Position numbers and translations under genes: made by a program. From contig JAWLDB010000011.1 in the NCBI GenBank assembly GCA_041686915.1, positions 1 to 33,900 on the forward strand: 33,900 bases of DNA, in the 5' to 3' direction. The stretch comes from JAWLDB01 sp041686915 (lineage in GTDB: Bacteria > Bacillota > UBA994 > UBA5500). Positions 7,246 to 15,593 of the stretch are shown piece after piece; within the stretch, counting starts at the first letter, position 1, and the number at the start of each line of letters is the position of its first letter. Under the pieces are notes generated by a model, which saw only the letters and a program-made list of their open reading frames with translations, was not told the origin of the DNA and made no database searches.

Positions 7246-8037
7246 ATGCAATTTTCGGAGCTTACGCGCGGGATAGAAGAGATAGTACAGCGCATCCCGG
7301 GAAGGGCTAGCGTCATGTTGAGCACGGCGGAAGGTGAGTTCGGCATTGCAGCTGACGAGAACATCTACGCGGCCAGTCTGATTAAAGTGCCGATTATGAT
7401 GGCCGCTTATCTGAGGGCAGAGCGGGAAGGGCTTGATCTAAGGCAACTAGTGCCGATTACCCAGGAAAGGCGGGTAGGCGGTATGGGAGTAGTTACACAC
7501 CTATCGGAGGGATTGGCTCTGCCGTTGGAAGACCTGATAACCCTGATGATCATTGTCTCAGATAATACGGCCACCAACCTCTGCGTCGACACCGTGGGCA
7601 TAGACTACATCAGCCGAGTCATTGCTGAGTTTGGTTGCCAGCAGACCAAACTGGAACGCAGGTTAATGGACTATGCTGCCCGCGAGCGCGGCCTCGACAA
7701 CCGGACATCGGCCGGGGATATGGTGCGACTGCTGCGTGAAATCTGGGAAGGCGACAGACTGCCAGCAGTTGGGCAGGAGAAGATGCGTTCCAATCTATTG
7801 GCCCAACAGTTCAACACCAAGCTACCGCGGCGCATACCGTATGGTAGCGGCACTATTGTGGCTCACAAGACGGGCGAGGTGACTGCAATGGAACATGACG
7901 CGGCAATTATCGAGGTTAACGGTAAGCGTGCCTACCTGGCTGTACTGCTGCATCAGCTGACTGATTCCCTGGCAGGGCAAGATGCTATGGCCGACATAGG
8001 TCGGCTCTTGTGGGAGTATCTAGGTCACGCAGACTGA
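7246..8037 (+). CDS. Class A beta-lactamase-fold serine hydrolase without a signal peptide
   Basis: A 263-residue protein with the full set of penicillin-recognising motifs: SLIK (about 46-49, S-x-x-K with the nucleophile), SDN (VSDNTATN, about 105) and KTG (AHKTGE, about 207). The N-terminus (MQFSELTRGIEEIVQR) is hydrophilic, so no secretion signal is seen. A classical omega-loop ExxLN is not obvious; the region reads DYAARERGLDNRT. It could be a cytoplasmic esterase or peptidase of the beta-lactamase fold rather than a resistance enzyme. GAGGTG lies before the ATG. The last 53 bases overlap the convergent DUF72 gene, and the likely terminator (8136-8176) lies inside that gene. Function beyond serine hydrolase is not assignable. 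Confidence 0.8.
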   Translation: MQFSELTRGIEEIVQRIPGRASVMLSTAEGEFGIAADENIYAASLIKVPIMMAAYLRAEREGLDLRQLVPITQERRVGGMGVVTHLSEGLALPLEDLITLMIIVSDNTATNLCVDTVGIDYISRVIAEFGCQQTKLERRLMDYAARERGLDNRTSAGDMVRLLREIWEGDRLPAVGQEKMRSNLLAQQFNTKLPRRIPYGSGTIVAHKTGEVTAMEHDAAIIEVNGKRAYLAVLLHQLTDSLAGQDAMADIGRLLWEYLGHAD

Positions 8038-8878
8038 CTTTGGACTCAGCAGAAATCTCGTCCAAATCCTTCAGAGCAGTAAGCACTTCCTTGGCGTTCA
8101 CTATTGCGTCATCCTCAAAGCAGTTGTTAAACATGATATACAGGCTGGCTGCCTTGGCAGCCAGCCTGTATATTTTGGGTATCCACTCCCCCAGTTCCTC
8201 GCCATTGTAGAGATAGCGGAAGCGTTCGTAGACTGGAATATTCCTGGCGAACCAGTTATCTAGGTTGCGGCCATTAAAACGCACTACCGCAATATCGCTA
8301 GCTGTCGCAGCAGCTACAGGTGGTATGGAACTGCGACGGGCAAACTGGGGCTCATCCACCGCGACATACGGCAGATTATGCTCCTTCAAGAAACTCAGCG
8401 TCTCTATCGCCTGTTCTCGTGAGCTCATCCAACTGGCGTGGCGGAACTGAATGGCCAAGCGAAACTCGGCCAGACGCTCCCGGCATTCCAGAATGTATTG
8501 CTTGTTTTCATCGGTATACTGGAACCAGGGCGGAAATTGAAACAACACATAGCCGAGCTTGTTGACCAAAGACAGCGGCCTGATGGCGCTGGCAAACATC
8601 TGCCATTCCAGTTCATCTGCCTTCCGTCCTCGTTCATGCAATGTCAGCGCCTTATATGCCTTGATATTGAAGGTGAAGGTTTCCGGTGTACGCTCAATCC
8701 ACAAGTGCGAATTGCGCTCAGCTGGGAGATGATAGTAAGAGCTATCGACCTCTACCGTATCAAAATGCTCAGCGTAAAAGCGGAGACGTTCCTCCGCCGT
8801 CTTGCTGGTCGCCGGATAAAAGCGTCCACACTTGAGCAGTGTCTGGTCAGTCCAACTACAGGTGCCGATGCGAAACAT
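7985..8878 (-). CDS. DUF72 family protein (YecE-like TIM barrel)
   Basis: A 297-residue protein starting MFRIGTCSWTDQTLLK. GTCSW at the N-terminus, the FDTVEVDSSYYHLP stretch (about 36-49), FQFPPWF, the AIQFRHASW motif, VRFNGRN and the late SLYIMFNNCFEDDA segment are hallmarks of DUF72 (YecE), a TIM-barrel family of unknown function. The ATG at 8876-8878 has GAGGAGG 8 bases upstream; a longer frame to 8929 lacks a site. The C-terminal 17 codons run antisense into the beta-lactamase-fold gene. A perfect 18-bp inverted repeat lies in the codons for IYRLAAKAASLYI. No partner gene points to a function. Confidence 0.85.
   Translation of the reverse strand: MFRIGTCSWTDQTLLKCGRFYPATSKTAEERLRFYAEHFDTVEVDSSYYHLPAERNSHLWIERTPETFTFNIKAYKALTLHERGRKADELEWQMFASAIRPLSLVNKLGYVLFQFPPWFQYTDENKQYILECRERLAEFRLAIQFRHASWMSSREQAIETLSFLKEHNLPYVAVDEPQFARRSSIPPVAAATASDIAVVRFNGRNLDNWFARNIPVYERFRYLYNGEELGEWIPKIYRLAAKAASLYIMFNNCFEDDAIVNAKEVLTALKDLDEISAESKVSLRDLDTPTRADLCRP
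8136..8176 (+). terminator. Perfect 18-bp hairpin inside DUF72, likely terminator of the beta-lactamase-fold gene
   Basis: The arms ATATACAGGCTGGCTGCC (8136-8153) and its exact complement (8156-8173) flank a TT centre, followed by TTT. The run of T lies on the plus-strand side, so it can terminate the plus-strand gene that ends at 8037. The T tract is short. Confidence 0.6.
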
Positions 8879-8983
8879 ACTCAGTCCTCCTCGGGAAAAG
8901 CTTGAGTTTATGCTTCCCCTACTGCTCAACGATTTCCTCTTTTATGGATGCGGAAGAGCCTCACTCCCGCCGCGCGGCGCAAG

Positions 8984-9007
8984 AAAAAAGGCCGTATTAC
9001 GGCCTTT
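8984..9007 (-). terminator. Terminator of the minus-strand tgt-region transcript
   Basis: On the minus strand AAAGGCCGT and ACGGCCTTT form a stem with a 3-base loop, followed by more T (8984-8989). It overlaps the stop codon of the TIGR04086 gene. Confidence 0.8.
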
Positions 9008-9425
9008 AGCGGGATCCCGAACCCCAAAGTCCACCCAAGATACCAGCGACGATATCAGCTAGTGGCCTGCCCCAGTTGGACAACGTGGTAATCAGAGGAG
9101 CCTCTGTTGTCAGAGAAGCCACAGCGAATAACACCAGGGCATACAGCACTCCCACTAGTCCACCGTGTGCCAACCCCTTGCCACCGGCTCTGCGGGTGGC
9201 GCGGCGCGCCCCTATCAGCACTGCGAGGAAACTGGTTCCGTAAGCGGCATAGGACATGTACTGATCGGGTAGTGAGGTCAGAGTGAACACCAGACTCCAC
9301 AGCAGGAATACCACTACAGCGAAGATGATTGAGAAGAGCAACCCTGACGCCACTGCAGCCATTGAAAAGCCAGCAGGCGGCGGAGCCTGTATCGAACTGC
9401 GACGGATCGGCCTACGCGCAGGCAA
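9006..9425 (-). CDS. TIGR04086 family small membrane protein
   Basis: A 139-residue protein with a basic N-terminus (PARRPIRRSS) and four predicted membrane helices: about 26-47, 58-75, 85-103 and 116-135. The pattern AAYGTSFLAVLIGARRATRRAGGKGLAHGG, with a glycine-rich end (IVAGILGGLWG), fits the TIGR04086/YrzE-like family of Bacillota, which often lies next to tgt and yajC. No function is known. I place the start at a TTG (9423-9425) because GAGGAGG is 8 bases upstream; the in-frame GTG at 9434 overlaps that site. No yajC is found between it and tgt. The terminator at 9531-9555 separates it from tgt, so it is read through or from its own promoter. Confidence 0.75.
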   Translation of the reverse strand: MPARRPIRRSSIQAPPPAGFSMAAVASGLLFSIIFAVVVFLLWSLVFTLTSLPDQYMSYAAYGTSFLAVLIGARRATRRAGGKGLAHGGLVGVLYALVLFAVASLTTEAPLITTLSNWGRPLADIVAGILGGLWGSGSR

Positions 9426-9530
9426 GTCCTTCACCTCCTCTAATTGATGCTGGCCTGAGCTTCTTGGCCCAAGCCTAACTCAGTAAAGTCTATTAGAGGG
9501 GCCGGACAAATATGAACATGCCAGATGAAG

Positions 9531-9555
9531 AAAAAACAAGGGAGCCGCAGCTCCC
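9531..9555 (-). terminator. Terminator after tgt
   Basis: GGGAGC pairs with GCTCCC across a 4-base loop. On the minus strand it is followed by TTGTTTTTT. It lies 70 bases past the tgt stop. Confidence 0.85.
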
Positions 9556-9624
9556 TCACAGGCAATAGTTGTATGTTGGCCATTCAGCCACTGCCCTAAG
9601 TACCTATACCCACTGCAAGACGGC

Positions 9625-10785
9625 TTAAGGTCTACCTGTACCAGGCATGCAATAGGCCTCTTCATCATAGAATTCGGTTGAGTATCGGCCGAGCACATCC
9701 TTAGCGTATTGAATGGTTCTGTCCTCCATGATAGCCTGACGCAAACCTGCCATTAACCTAATCAGATAGCGTAAGTTGTGTACGGTAATCAGATGCAGCC
9801 CGAGGATTTCGCCGGCCTTAATCAAATGCCTCAGATAGGCTCGACTGAAATTCTGACAGGTATAGCAATCGCACTCCGGATCAAGCGGTGAAAAGTCACG
9901 AGCATAGGCTGCATTGCGAACTACCACCTTACCGCGGCTGGTCAGAGCAGTGCCATTCCTGGCGATGCGGGTGGGCAATACACAGTCGAACATGTCAATC
10001 CCGCGAATGGTGCCTTCCATCAGGCAGTCGGGAGTACCTACTCCCATCAGATACCGCGGTTTTTCCCTGGGCAACAGGGGCACTGTCACTTCCAGCATGT
10101 CGTACATCAGAGGCTTTGGCTCACCGACACTCAAGCCGCCGACAGCATAGCCCGGAAAGTCCAGGTCAACCAATTGCTTAGCACTCTCCTGCCGTAAATC
10201 GGCAAAGGTGCTGCCCTGTACTATGCCAAACAACGCCTGATCGTGGGGACGCTGATGAGCTGCCTTACTGCGGGCTGCCCAACGATGAGTACGGTCCATA
10301 GCACTTCGGGCGTAAGCATGGTCACACGGATAGGGCGCGCATTCATCGAAAGCCATTATTATGTCTGCCCCGAGAGCATTCTCTACTCCAATAGCGTGCT
10401 CCGGGCTGAAGAAGTGCTTGCTGCCGTCAATATGAGACCGGAACTCGACTCCGTCTTCTGTTATCTTGTTGAGGGTATTCAGGCTGAAGACCTGAAATCC
10501 GCCGCTATCTGTGAGTATGCTGCCGTCCCAGTTCATGAAGCTGTGCAGTCCACCTGCTTCTTTGACCAGTTCATGCCCAGGACGCAGATAAAGATGATAC
10601 GTGTTGCTTAAGATAATCTCGGCGCCGATCTCCGTAAGATCCTTTGGAGCCATTGCTTTGACGGTCGCCTGGGTCCCTACCGGCATGAAAACGGGTGTAT
10701 GGATAACTCCGTGCGGGGTAGTGATTTTGCCTACCCTGGCTTTGGTATGTTTACACTCTTTAATCAGTTCAAACTTAATAGCCAT
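9625..10785 (-). CDS. tgt: tRNA-guanine(34) transglycosylase
   Basis: A 386-residue Tgt that swaps guanine 34 of GUN-anticodon tRNAs for preQ1, the first tRNA-bound step of queuosine synthesis, in the cytoplasm. Visible are LSNTYHLYLRPG, the active-site DSGGFQVFSLN (about 92), the GGLSVGEP base-binding segment (about 217), DCVLPTRIARNG (about 265) with the nucleophile Asp, and the zinc site C-x-C-x2-C (CDCYTC, about 303-308) with the distal His in LITVHN. Length is normal. AGGAGG begins in the queA stop codon and serves this ATG, so queA and tgt are one unit with spoIID upstream. queH at 18898 supplies a later step. Confidence 0.97.
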   Translation of the reverse strand: MAIKFELIKECKHTKARVGKITTPHGVIHTPVFMPVGTQATVKAMAPKDLTEIGAEIILSNTYHLYLRPGHELVKEAGGLHSFMNWDGSILTDSGGFQVFSLNTLNKITEDGVEFRSHIDGSKHFFSPEHAIGVENALGADIIMAFDECAPYPCDHAYARSAMDRTHRWAARSKAAHQRPHDQALFGIVQGSTFADLRQESAKQLVDLDFPGYAVGGLSVGEPKPLMYDMLEVTVPLLPREKPRYLMGVGTPDCLMEGTIRGIDMFDCVLPTRIARNGTALTSRGKVVVRNAAYARDFSPLDPECDCYTCQNFSRAYLRHLIKAGEILGLHLITVHNLRYLIRLMAGLRQAIMEDRTIQYAKDVLGRYSTEFYDEEAYCMPGTGRP

Positions 10786-10795
10786 TCCCGTCCTC

Positions 10796-11824
10796 CTAAA
10801 TTATCAGCATCGCATCGCCAAAGCTGTAGAAACGATAGCGTTGCTCAATTGCCTCGTGGTAAGCTGCCAGCACATGCTCTCTGCCAGCGAAAGCGCTGAC
10901 CAGCATCACCAGCGTCGACTTGGGCAGGTGGAAGTTAGTAATCAGCCCGTCCATCACTTTGAAGCGGTAGCCAGGATAGATAAAGATGTCGGTCCAACCA
11001 CTAGCGACCGGCACTGTCCCATCTTCTGCTGCTACTGTCTCCAAGGTGCGGGCGGAGGTAGTCCCCACTGCAAACACTCGTTTACCATCCTGTCGAGCGG
11101 CATTGATGGTATCAGCGCATTCCTGAGTAACCGTGTAGTACTCGGCATGCATCTGATGTTCTTCAATGTCCTCAACCTGTACCGGTCGAAAGGTGCCAAG
11201 GCCTACATGCAGCGTTAGCTTGGCAAGGCGTATGCCCTGGTGTTGCAGGCTACTAAGCAGTTCATCAGTGAAGTGCAGTCCAGCTGTTGGAGCTGCTGCA
11301 GAGCCGGGCTCGCGCGCATATACAGTCTGATACCGGTCGCGGTCAACCAGCTTCTCATGGATGTAGGGTGGCAGAGGCATTTGGCCCAACCTGTCAAGAA
11401 CCTGCAGGAACTCACCCTCAAACTGAAAACGGATCACACGACCACCGGCAGAGGTATTGTCAATAATTTGGCCTTGCAGTTCTCCATTTCCAAAAGTCAG
11501 CTGTGTACCCACCTTAGCACGCCTACCCGGCCTAACCAGCGTCTCCCAGTCAGTCAAGCTCAGCTGCTTGAGCAGTACCACTTCTATCTCGGATTCACCG
11601 TCAACCTTTTGCCCAAACAGCCGGGCAGGCAAGACCTTAGTATCGTTCACTACCAGACAGTCACCTGACTGCAGAAAAGTTCCGATGTCTCTAAATCGGC
11701 TATGTTCTATAGCGCCCGTTTGCTTGTCCAAAACCAACAGGCGCGAGTCGTGCCGTACTGGCAAAGGCGCCTGAGCTATCAGCTCAGGCGGCAGATCAAA
11801 ATCATAATCAGTTATTTTGGTCAT
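10796..11824 (-). CDS. queA: S-adenosylmethionine:tRNA ribosyltransferase-isomerase
   Basis: A 342-residue QueA, which transfers and isomerises the ribosyl group of SAM onto preQ1 in tRNA to give epoxyqueuosine. Family marks are FDLPPELIAQAPLPVRHDSRLLVLD at the N-terminus, DCLVVNDTKVLPARLFG (about 55-71), PLPPYIHEKLVDRDRYQTVYA (about 150), the AAPTAGLHFT block and HVGLGTFRPVQVEDIEEHQMHAEYY. The length is standard. Its ATG is 5 bases after the spoIID stop, with a ribosome-binding site inside the end of spoIID, and its stop overlaps the tgt ribosome-binding site. The order spoIID-queA-tgt is common in clostridia. Confidence 0.97.
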   Translation of the reverse strand: MTKITDYDFDLPPELIAQAPLPVRHDSRLLVLDKQTGAIEHSRFRDIGTFLQSGDCLVVNDTKVLPARLFGQKVDGESEIEVVLLKQLSLTDWETLVRPGRRAKVGTQLTFGNGELQGQIIDNTSAGGRVIRFQFEGEFLQVLDRLGQMPLPPYIHEKLVDRDRYQTVYAREPGSAAAPTAGLHFTDELLSSLQHQGIRLAKLTLHVGLGTFRPVQVEDIEEHQMHAEYYTVTQECADTINAARQDGKRVFAVGTTSARTLETVAAEDGTVPVASGWTDIFIYPGYRFKVMDGLITNFHLPKSTLVMLVSAFAGREHVLAAYHEAIEQRYRFYSFGDAMLII

Positions 11825-11829
11825 GTTGG

Positions 11830-13647
11830 CTACTTACCCACCTTCTCAACTGTTATGCCGCGATAATAGTGTTTCAGTATCTCCTCGAAGGTATGCCCAT
11901 TTTTCGCCATAGCGCTTGCTCCTAGCTGGCTCATCCCGATACCATGACCAAAGCCATGACCCGTGAAAACAAACGCTTCCGGTCGCGCGTTCGACTTGCG
12001 GTTCGCAAAGCCTGCTCCCAGCAAGTTATAACTGTCAGTTCGCTTGAGTTGTGCGGTACCGGCAGCTGTCTCAGCCATAAGTCCATGCGGATTGAGCGAC
12101 ACGATATTTCCATCTGCCCCTAAAACATGGACTTCTGGAATCTGCGGCTTAACTGTATACATGCGGCTCTTCACGCGGTAAATCAGCCGGTAACCATTAT
12201 CCTTCAGCCTGGCCTGCTCTTTATCAAAGTCGACTGTGCCGTTGGCTCCGGTCACTCGTAGTTTCATCACTCGGCCGGCGTTCGTATAGGACAGGGCCTC
12301 AACACTTGCGATAGTACCAATTGAAACGCTCTTCTGTTCGGCCACGATATTCTGAAGTTCACTTTGTGAAAGCACTACTTCCCAATCCTGATGCTCGGAA
12401 CCAGAAGGATATAGCTCTGGGGCCCCTTGCAGATAAGCAATCGGGTAAGACCAGACATTTTCAACACTCTCGGTGTGCCCTCCGGAGTCTGAGTGAAAAA
12501 AGGCAGCTACCGGCTTTCCGGCATAGGTCATGACCACTCCGCTGGTAAGCGCAACCGCCTCTTGAGTAGGTGCTCCTTCCCAAGAGTAATCCGCATACAC
12601 CTGGCAATCAACCGTGGGGCAGAAGTCGAAACCGGAGGATGAATGCTTCCCTCGGTTGTACTCAGCATATGAACGCGCAGCCACAGCTTGTGCCTTAAGG
12701 GCCTCGATCGGATGCTTCCAGGACATCTCGCGGGGGACAACTCCCATGAGATATTGGTCCATGGTCAGATAATTGTTCACCTGGAATTTCAAGTCCGATT
12801 GCAGACTAAGCTGCATGAACCCCCGGTACTGATAGCTGCCATTGGCACTGATGGTGACAAGCGGTGGTTTGCCGTCTACACCACTGGCCGCACCCACATA
12901 TACGTCACCCGCATCTACTGCGAAGCTAGCGTGTAGGGTTCCGTCGTGCTGATACACCTCACTGCGGCGCTGGTCGGGAACGACTACTTCCCACGTAGAC
13001 CCAGGAAAAACAGTGGATAGTTCTATTCCGAGCTGTTCGGCCTGAGTTGCACTTTGGCTATGCCCAACCAATACTCTCCAACCGCTACCGGTATAGAGCA
13101 AATCTGCTCGTCTGCCAGCCTGCTGCAGTGAGTGTTGCAACCCCTGTGCCTCTTCCAGAGTAATGCACTCTGCACTGGCAGTCCGATACATGCCAACAAG
13201 GCTTCCTGTCTTATAGGGGGAAGGGAGTAGGTTTAGAACGTGGTTAGCTACATCAGCCGAAGAGAAGGAGCCGTAGCGTACGTAATAACGCGAGCTTTCC
13301 GCAATTACAAATTTGGTTTCGTTCCCACTCAGCCCAGCGGCAGCCGCCTGAGCCCCGACCAAACTGTCATAAGGGCCAAACTCCAGCCTGATAGCCTCAT
13401 GGCGAATACGCCAATCGGTTGCACCTTGCACTGTGATCAGCGGGAGCACGTGCAGAGTGGTGGCAGGTAACACCCCTACAACTAGTCCGCCAGCCGAAGA
13501 TAGCCTGACCTCATCAAAGGTCTTAGACCCGTGGTAGAGGCCAACGCGAACAGGCTCTCCAGTAGCCTGCGCCTGGACAAGCGGGGCTGGTGATGTGACC
13601 AAGACCAGCGCAAGAGCCACCATTATCCATGCCAACAATCTCTTCAT
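11830..13647 (-). CDS. spoIID: SpoIID/LytB domain protein with SPOR-like repeats
   Basis: A 605-residue exported protein. The signal peptide is residues 1-27 (ending VQAQA). Two SPOR-like stretches follow (about 92-145 and 155-225), including YYVRYGSFSSADVANHVL, which would bind peptidoglycan. The SpoIID domain starts near 290: YLMGVVPREMSWKHPIEALKAQAVAARSYA holds the catalytic Glu (about 305). HSSSGFDFCPTVDCQ supplies His and two Cys like the zinc site of clostridial SpoIID. HGFGHGIGMSQLGA closes the domain. SpoIID is a lytic transglycosylase that thins septal peptidoglycan during forespore engulfment. The extra SPOR part makes it longer than B. subtilis SpoIID, so it could be a paralogue. 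GGGAGG precedes the ATG. It heads the queA-tgt operon. Confidence 0.85.
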   Translation of the reverse strand: MKRLLAWIMVALALVLVTSPAPLVQAQATGEPVRVGLYHGSKTFDEVRLSSAGGLVVGVLPATTLHVLPLITVQGATDWRIRHEAIRLEFGPYDSLVGAQAAAAGLSGNETKFVIAESSRYYVRYGSFSSADVANHVLNLLPSPYKTGSLVGMYRTASAECITLEEAQGLQHSLQQAGRRADLLYTGSGWRVLVGHSQSATQAEQLGIELSTVFPGSTWEVVVPDQRRSEVYQHDGTLHASFAVDAGDVYVGAASGVDGKPPLVTISANGSYQYRGFMQLSLQSDLKFQVNNYLTMDQYLMGVVPREMSWKHPIEALKAQAVAARSYAEYNRGKHSSSGFDFCPTVDCQVYADYSWEGAPTQEAVALTSGVVMTYAGKPVAAFFHSDSGGHTESVENVWSYPIAYLQGAPELYPSGSEHQDWEVVLSQSELQNIVAEQKSVSIGTIASVEALSYTNAGRVMKLRVTGANGTVDFDKEQARLKDNGYRLIYRVKSRMYTVKPQIPEVHVLGADGNIVSLNPHGLMAETAAGTAQLKRTDSYNLLGAGFANRKSNARPEAFVFTGHGFGHGIGMSQLGASAMAKNGHTFEEILKHYYRGITVEKVGK

Positions 13648-13740
13648 GGTGCAACCTCCCAGTCATAATGCTAACTGCTAACTTCGACAAGAAGCGCTGC
13701 AATCCTCCACAAAATCGCAGCTAACCGCACTTATAGATAA

Positions 13741-13764
13741 CAAAAGCCGGCTGTTATAGCCGGC
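13741..13764 (-). terminator. Terminator after rsgI
   Basis: The minus-strand stem GCCGGCT / AGCCGGC with loop ATAAC is followed by TTTTG. It lies 14 bases past the rsgI stop and separates it from spoIID. Confidence 0.85.
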
Positions 13765-13777
13765 CAATTTGTGTCAC

Positions 13778-14731
13778 TTATTCTCCACCCTTGCGTCCGG
13801 GGAATCCCTTGGAACGATTAACCGGAGCTTTCCTGGACGGATTCGGTCTTTTGCCTCCGGGCTGCCGCTCACTGTTGTCCTTGTGATCGTAACCGTTTTT
13901 GTCCTCGTCGTCTCCATTCGACCTACCCCGTAGCTTGCCACGGACGCGCTCCAGTAGGTCGTTGAGACTCCTTTCTGCCTTGGCGCGCTCCATTACTTCC
14001 TTGATCTGCGCACCTCTACTCTTCAGAACATCCACTGCGTCATCCCCACGCAACTCATCAAAGTTAACCTCGACGCCCTCATCTGCCGCCTTGAGCGCAA
14101 TAACGTAGAGCCCTGGTGGCAGTCCTTCCTTCTTGGCCTCATCCCGCACTTCCGGGGTTAGCTTGATTCGCCCTGTTGTTGCCTTGCTTTGCTTAGTAGT
14201 CAGCACCCTCTGTACTGCTTCGTCAGCCACCTGCTCTATCTTGGACAGCTGTTTGTCCTTGACCCCGTTGTGTGCCGGCGCCACTGTCACTACGATGACT
14301 TCGTCCTCTTGCGGCATATGCCCTGATGCAAGTGCGGCAGTGGTCAACTGGGCTACAGTTTCTGTCAGGCTCCCCTTCGGATTGGCGATAGATAAGAGCA
14401 GCTGTTCTCCATCTGCAGTAACGGCTGTGGCACCGACCACCTTACCTCTGGCGTTCACTGCCAGTTCCACTCCTGGGGCTGCATCTACCGTCACGTAGGC
14501 CATAACCTTGTTAGCCGGCAACACAACAAAGGAGGTATAAAGCATCACTACAACCATTGCAGCTGCCGCAGCCATAGTCATCCAGGGGCGCCTCATGCCA
14601 GTGGATACAGATACTACATCACCCACCGACATGCCGGCGCGAAGGGGCACTTTGCTGAAGCGGCCATCCGGCTGTAATACAGTAGCTGTACGATTACCAA
14701 GCTCAAGCACGACTGCGTGTTTTTTGCCCAT
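13778..14731 (-). CDS. rsgI: RsgI-like anti-sigma-I factor
   Basis: A 317-residue single-pass membrane protein. The N-terminal RsgI domain (1-47) has AVVLELGNRTATVLQPDGRFSKVP and GMSVGDVV, the part that binds SigI in the cytoplasm. A membrane helix spans about 50-72. Outside it, YVTVDAAPGVELAVNARGKVVGATAVTADG is the conserved periplasmic segment found in RsgI proteins. The tail (about 255-317) is low-complexity, basic and proline-rich, with no carbohydrate-binding module as seen in cellulolytic clostridia. The ATG follows the sigI stop by 3 bases and its GGAGG lies within sigI, so the two are translationally coupled. If sigI is truly broken, this factor has lost its partner. Confidence 0.85.
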   Translation of the reverse strand: MGKKHAVVLELGNRTATVLQPDGRFSKVPLRAGMSVGDVVSVSTGMRRPWMTMAAAAAMVVVMLYTSFVVLPANKVMAYVTVDAAPGVELAVNARGKVVGATAVTADGEQLLLSIANPKGSLTETVAQLTTAALASGHMPQEDEVIVVTVAPAHNGVKDKQLSKIEQVADEAVQRVLTTKQSKATTGRIKLTPEVRDEAKKEGLPPGLYVIALKAADEGVEVNFDELRGDDAVDVLKSRGAQIKEVMERAKAERSLNDLLERVRGKLRGRSNGDDEDKNGYDHKDNSERQPGGKRPNPSRKAPVNRSKGFPGRKGGE

Positions 14732-14734
14732 ACT

Positions 14735-15485
14735 TCACACCTCCTTTGGCCACTGAATGAATGAACGGAAAAACGGGAAATCTCCCGTGAGAATGAGCAC
14801 CAAAGCGATTATATATTTCCGCTGCCGCTCAAGCGTCTTGCGGCTAACTGGAGCAAGTTCGGTCAGCTGCTTAAGAGGCAAGGTCTTCGTCTTGGTTAGA
14901 TGTCCGAGCATCTCCGAATGTCTAGCGACCAGCTGGGCTGCTCGCATGGCATTTTCCCTGGCATCGACGTGCTGTGGTGACTGGTTGACAAGGTCACTAA
15001 AACTAGCGCCGAAATCTGCCAGCGCTTCACTCAGAATGATAATCTCCTGACGACGCTCGTCAGCCTCAGTAGCCAGCTGAAATGCAGTCAGTGACGCACT
15101 TTGGGTTGCTATCTTCTTCGCCCACCTGGAAGCCGCTCCAGGGGTACTCTTGCTGACGGCGGCTTTCGCGCCGGAAATAGTCGATAAGTCGCCTGCGTAT
15201 CACCTGTTCTGCAAAGGAGAGAAAAGAGGCTTCGCGGCTCGGTGAATAGCTATCAATGGCTTCATTGAATGCCACCAGCGCAATAGCGTACTCGTCATCG
15301 TTGTCTCGGCTGATATAGCGACGGCAGACCCGCGACGTAACACGAGTAATCCAAGTGAGCTGGTCAGCGATGAGCTCCTCACGGGCCGCTTTTTCAACTT
15401 TTGCTGCTTTTACGTTTGCCTCGATGTCAGGTGATTGCTGGCCTCTGAAGAGCAAGCCCACTATCTTCACCCCTTGCCCTACCAT
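14735..15485 (-). pseudogene. sigI: Sigma factor SigI, interrupted by a frameshift
   Basis: The N-terminal part (about 139 codons, stop at 15066-15068) has the SigI core: ARE-ELIADQLTWITRVTS, CRRYISRDNDDEYAIALVAFNEAIDSY and FLSFAEQVIRRRLIDYFRRE. Past QEYPWSGFQVGEEDS the match ends. It resumes in another frame as SASLTAFQLATEADERRQEI, then ASFSDLVNQSPQHVDAREN, LPLKQLTELAPVSRKTLERQRKYI and IALVLILTGDFPFF, which is the SigI C-terminal domain. The break fits one extra base near 15100-15125, possibly in the CCC or AAA run. Both halves are well conserved, so a sequencing or assembly error or a very recent mutation is likely. The start is uncertain; a GTG a few codons inside is also possible. SigI responds to heat or envelope signals and is held by RsgI. 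Confidence 0.85.
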
Positions 15486-15534
15486 TCGCTCGGCAGGTAG
15501 TTTTTTATGACGGTTGTCCCAAGAAAAACTTTGA

Positions 15535-15579
15535 GCAGGCTAGCGCTGAAATGGCTTATAGCTATTCCAGCGCCCCTGC
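15535..15579. other. Imperfect long hairpin between the metal ATPase and sigI
   Basis: GCAGG...CCTGC closes a stem whose inner arms (GCGCTGAAATGGCT and AGCTATTCCAGCGC) pair with two mismatches. On the minus strand TTTTTC follows only after a gap. It may be a terminator for the ATPase gene or part of the sigI leader. Confidence 0.35.
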
Positions 15580-15593
15580 TTTGGTGGTAACCC

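Noticed and set aside
8438..8905. A 155-codon plus-strand frame.
   Set aside because: It is the antisense shadow of the DUF72 gene, which has strong family motifs and a good ribosome-binding site.
10601..11218. A 205-codon plus-strand frame.
   Set aside because: It lies across the queA-tgt junction in antisense, has no ribosome-binding site and shows no domain.
15066..15130. Programmed frameshifting in sigI.
   Set aside because: No slippery heptamer followed by a stable stem was seen, and SigI genes in other genomes are read in one frame. A plain indel is simpler.
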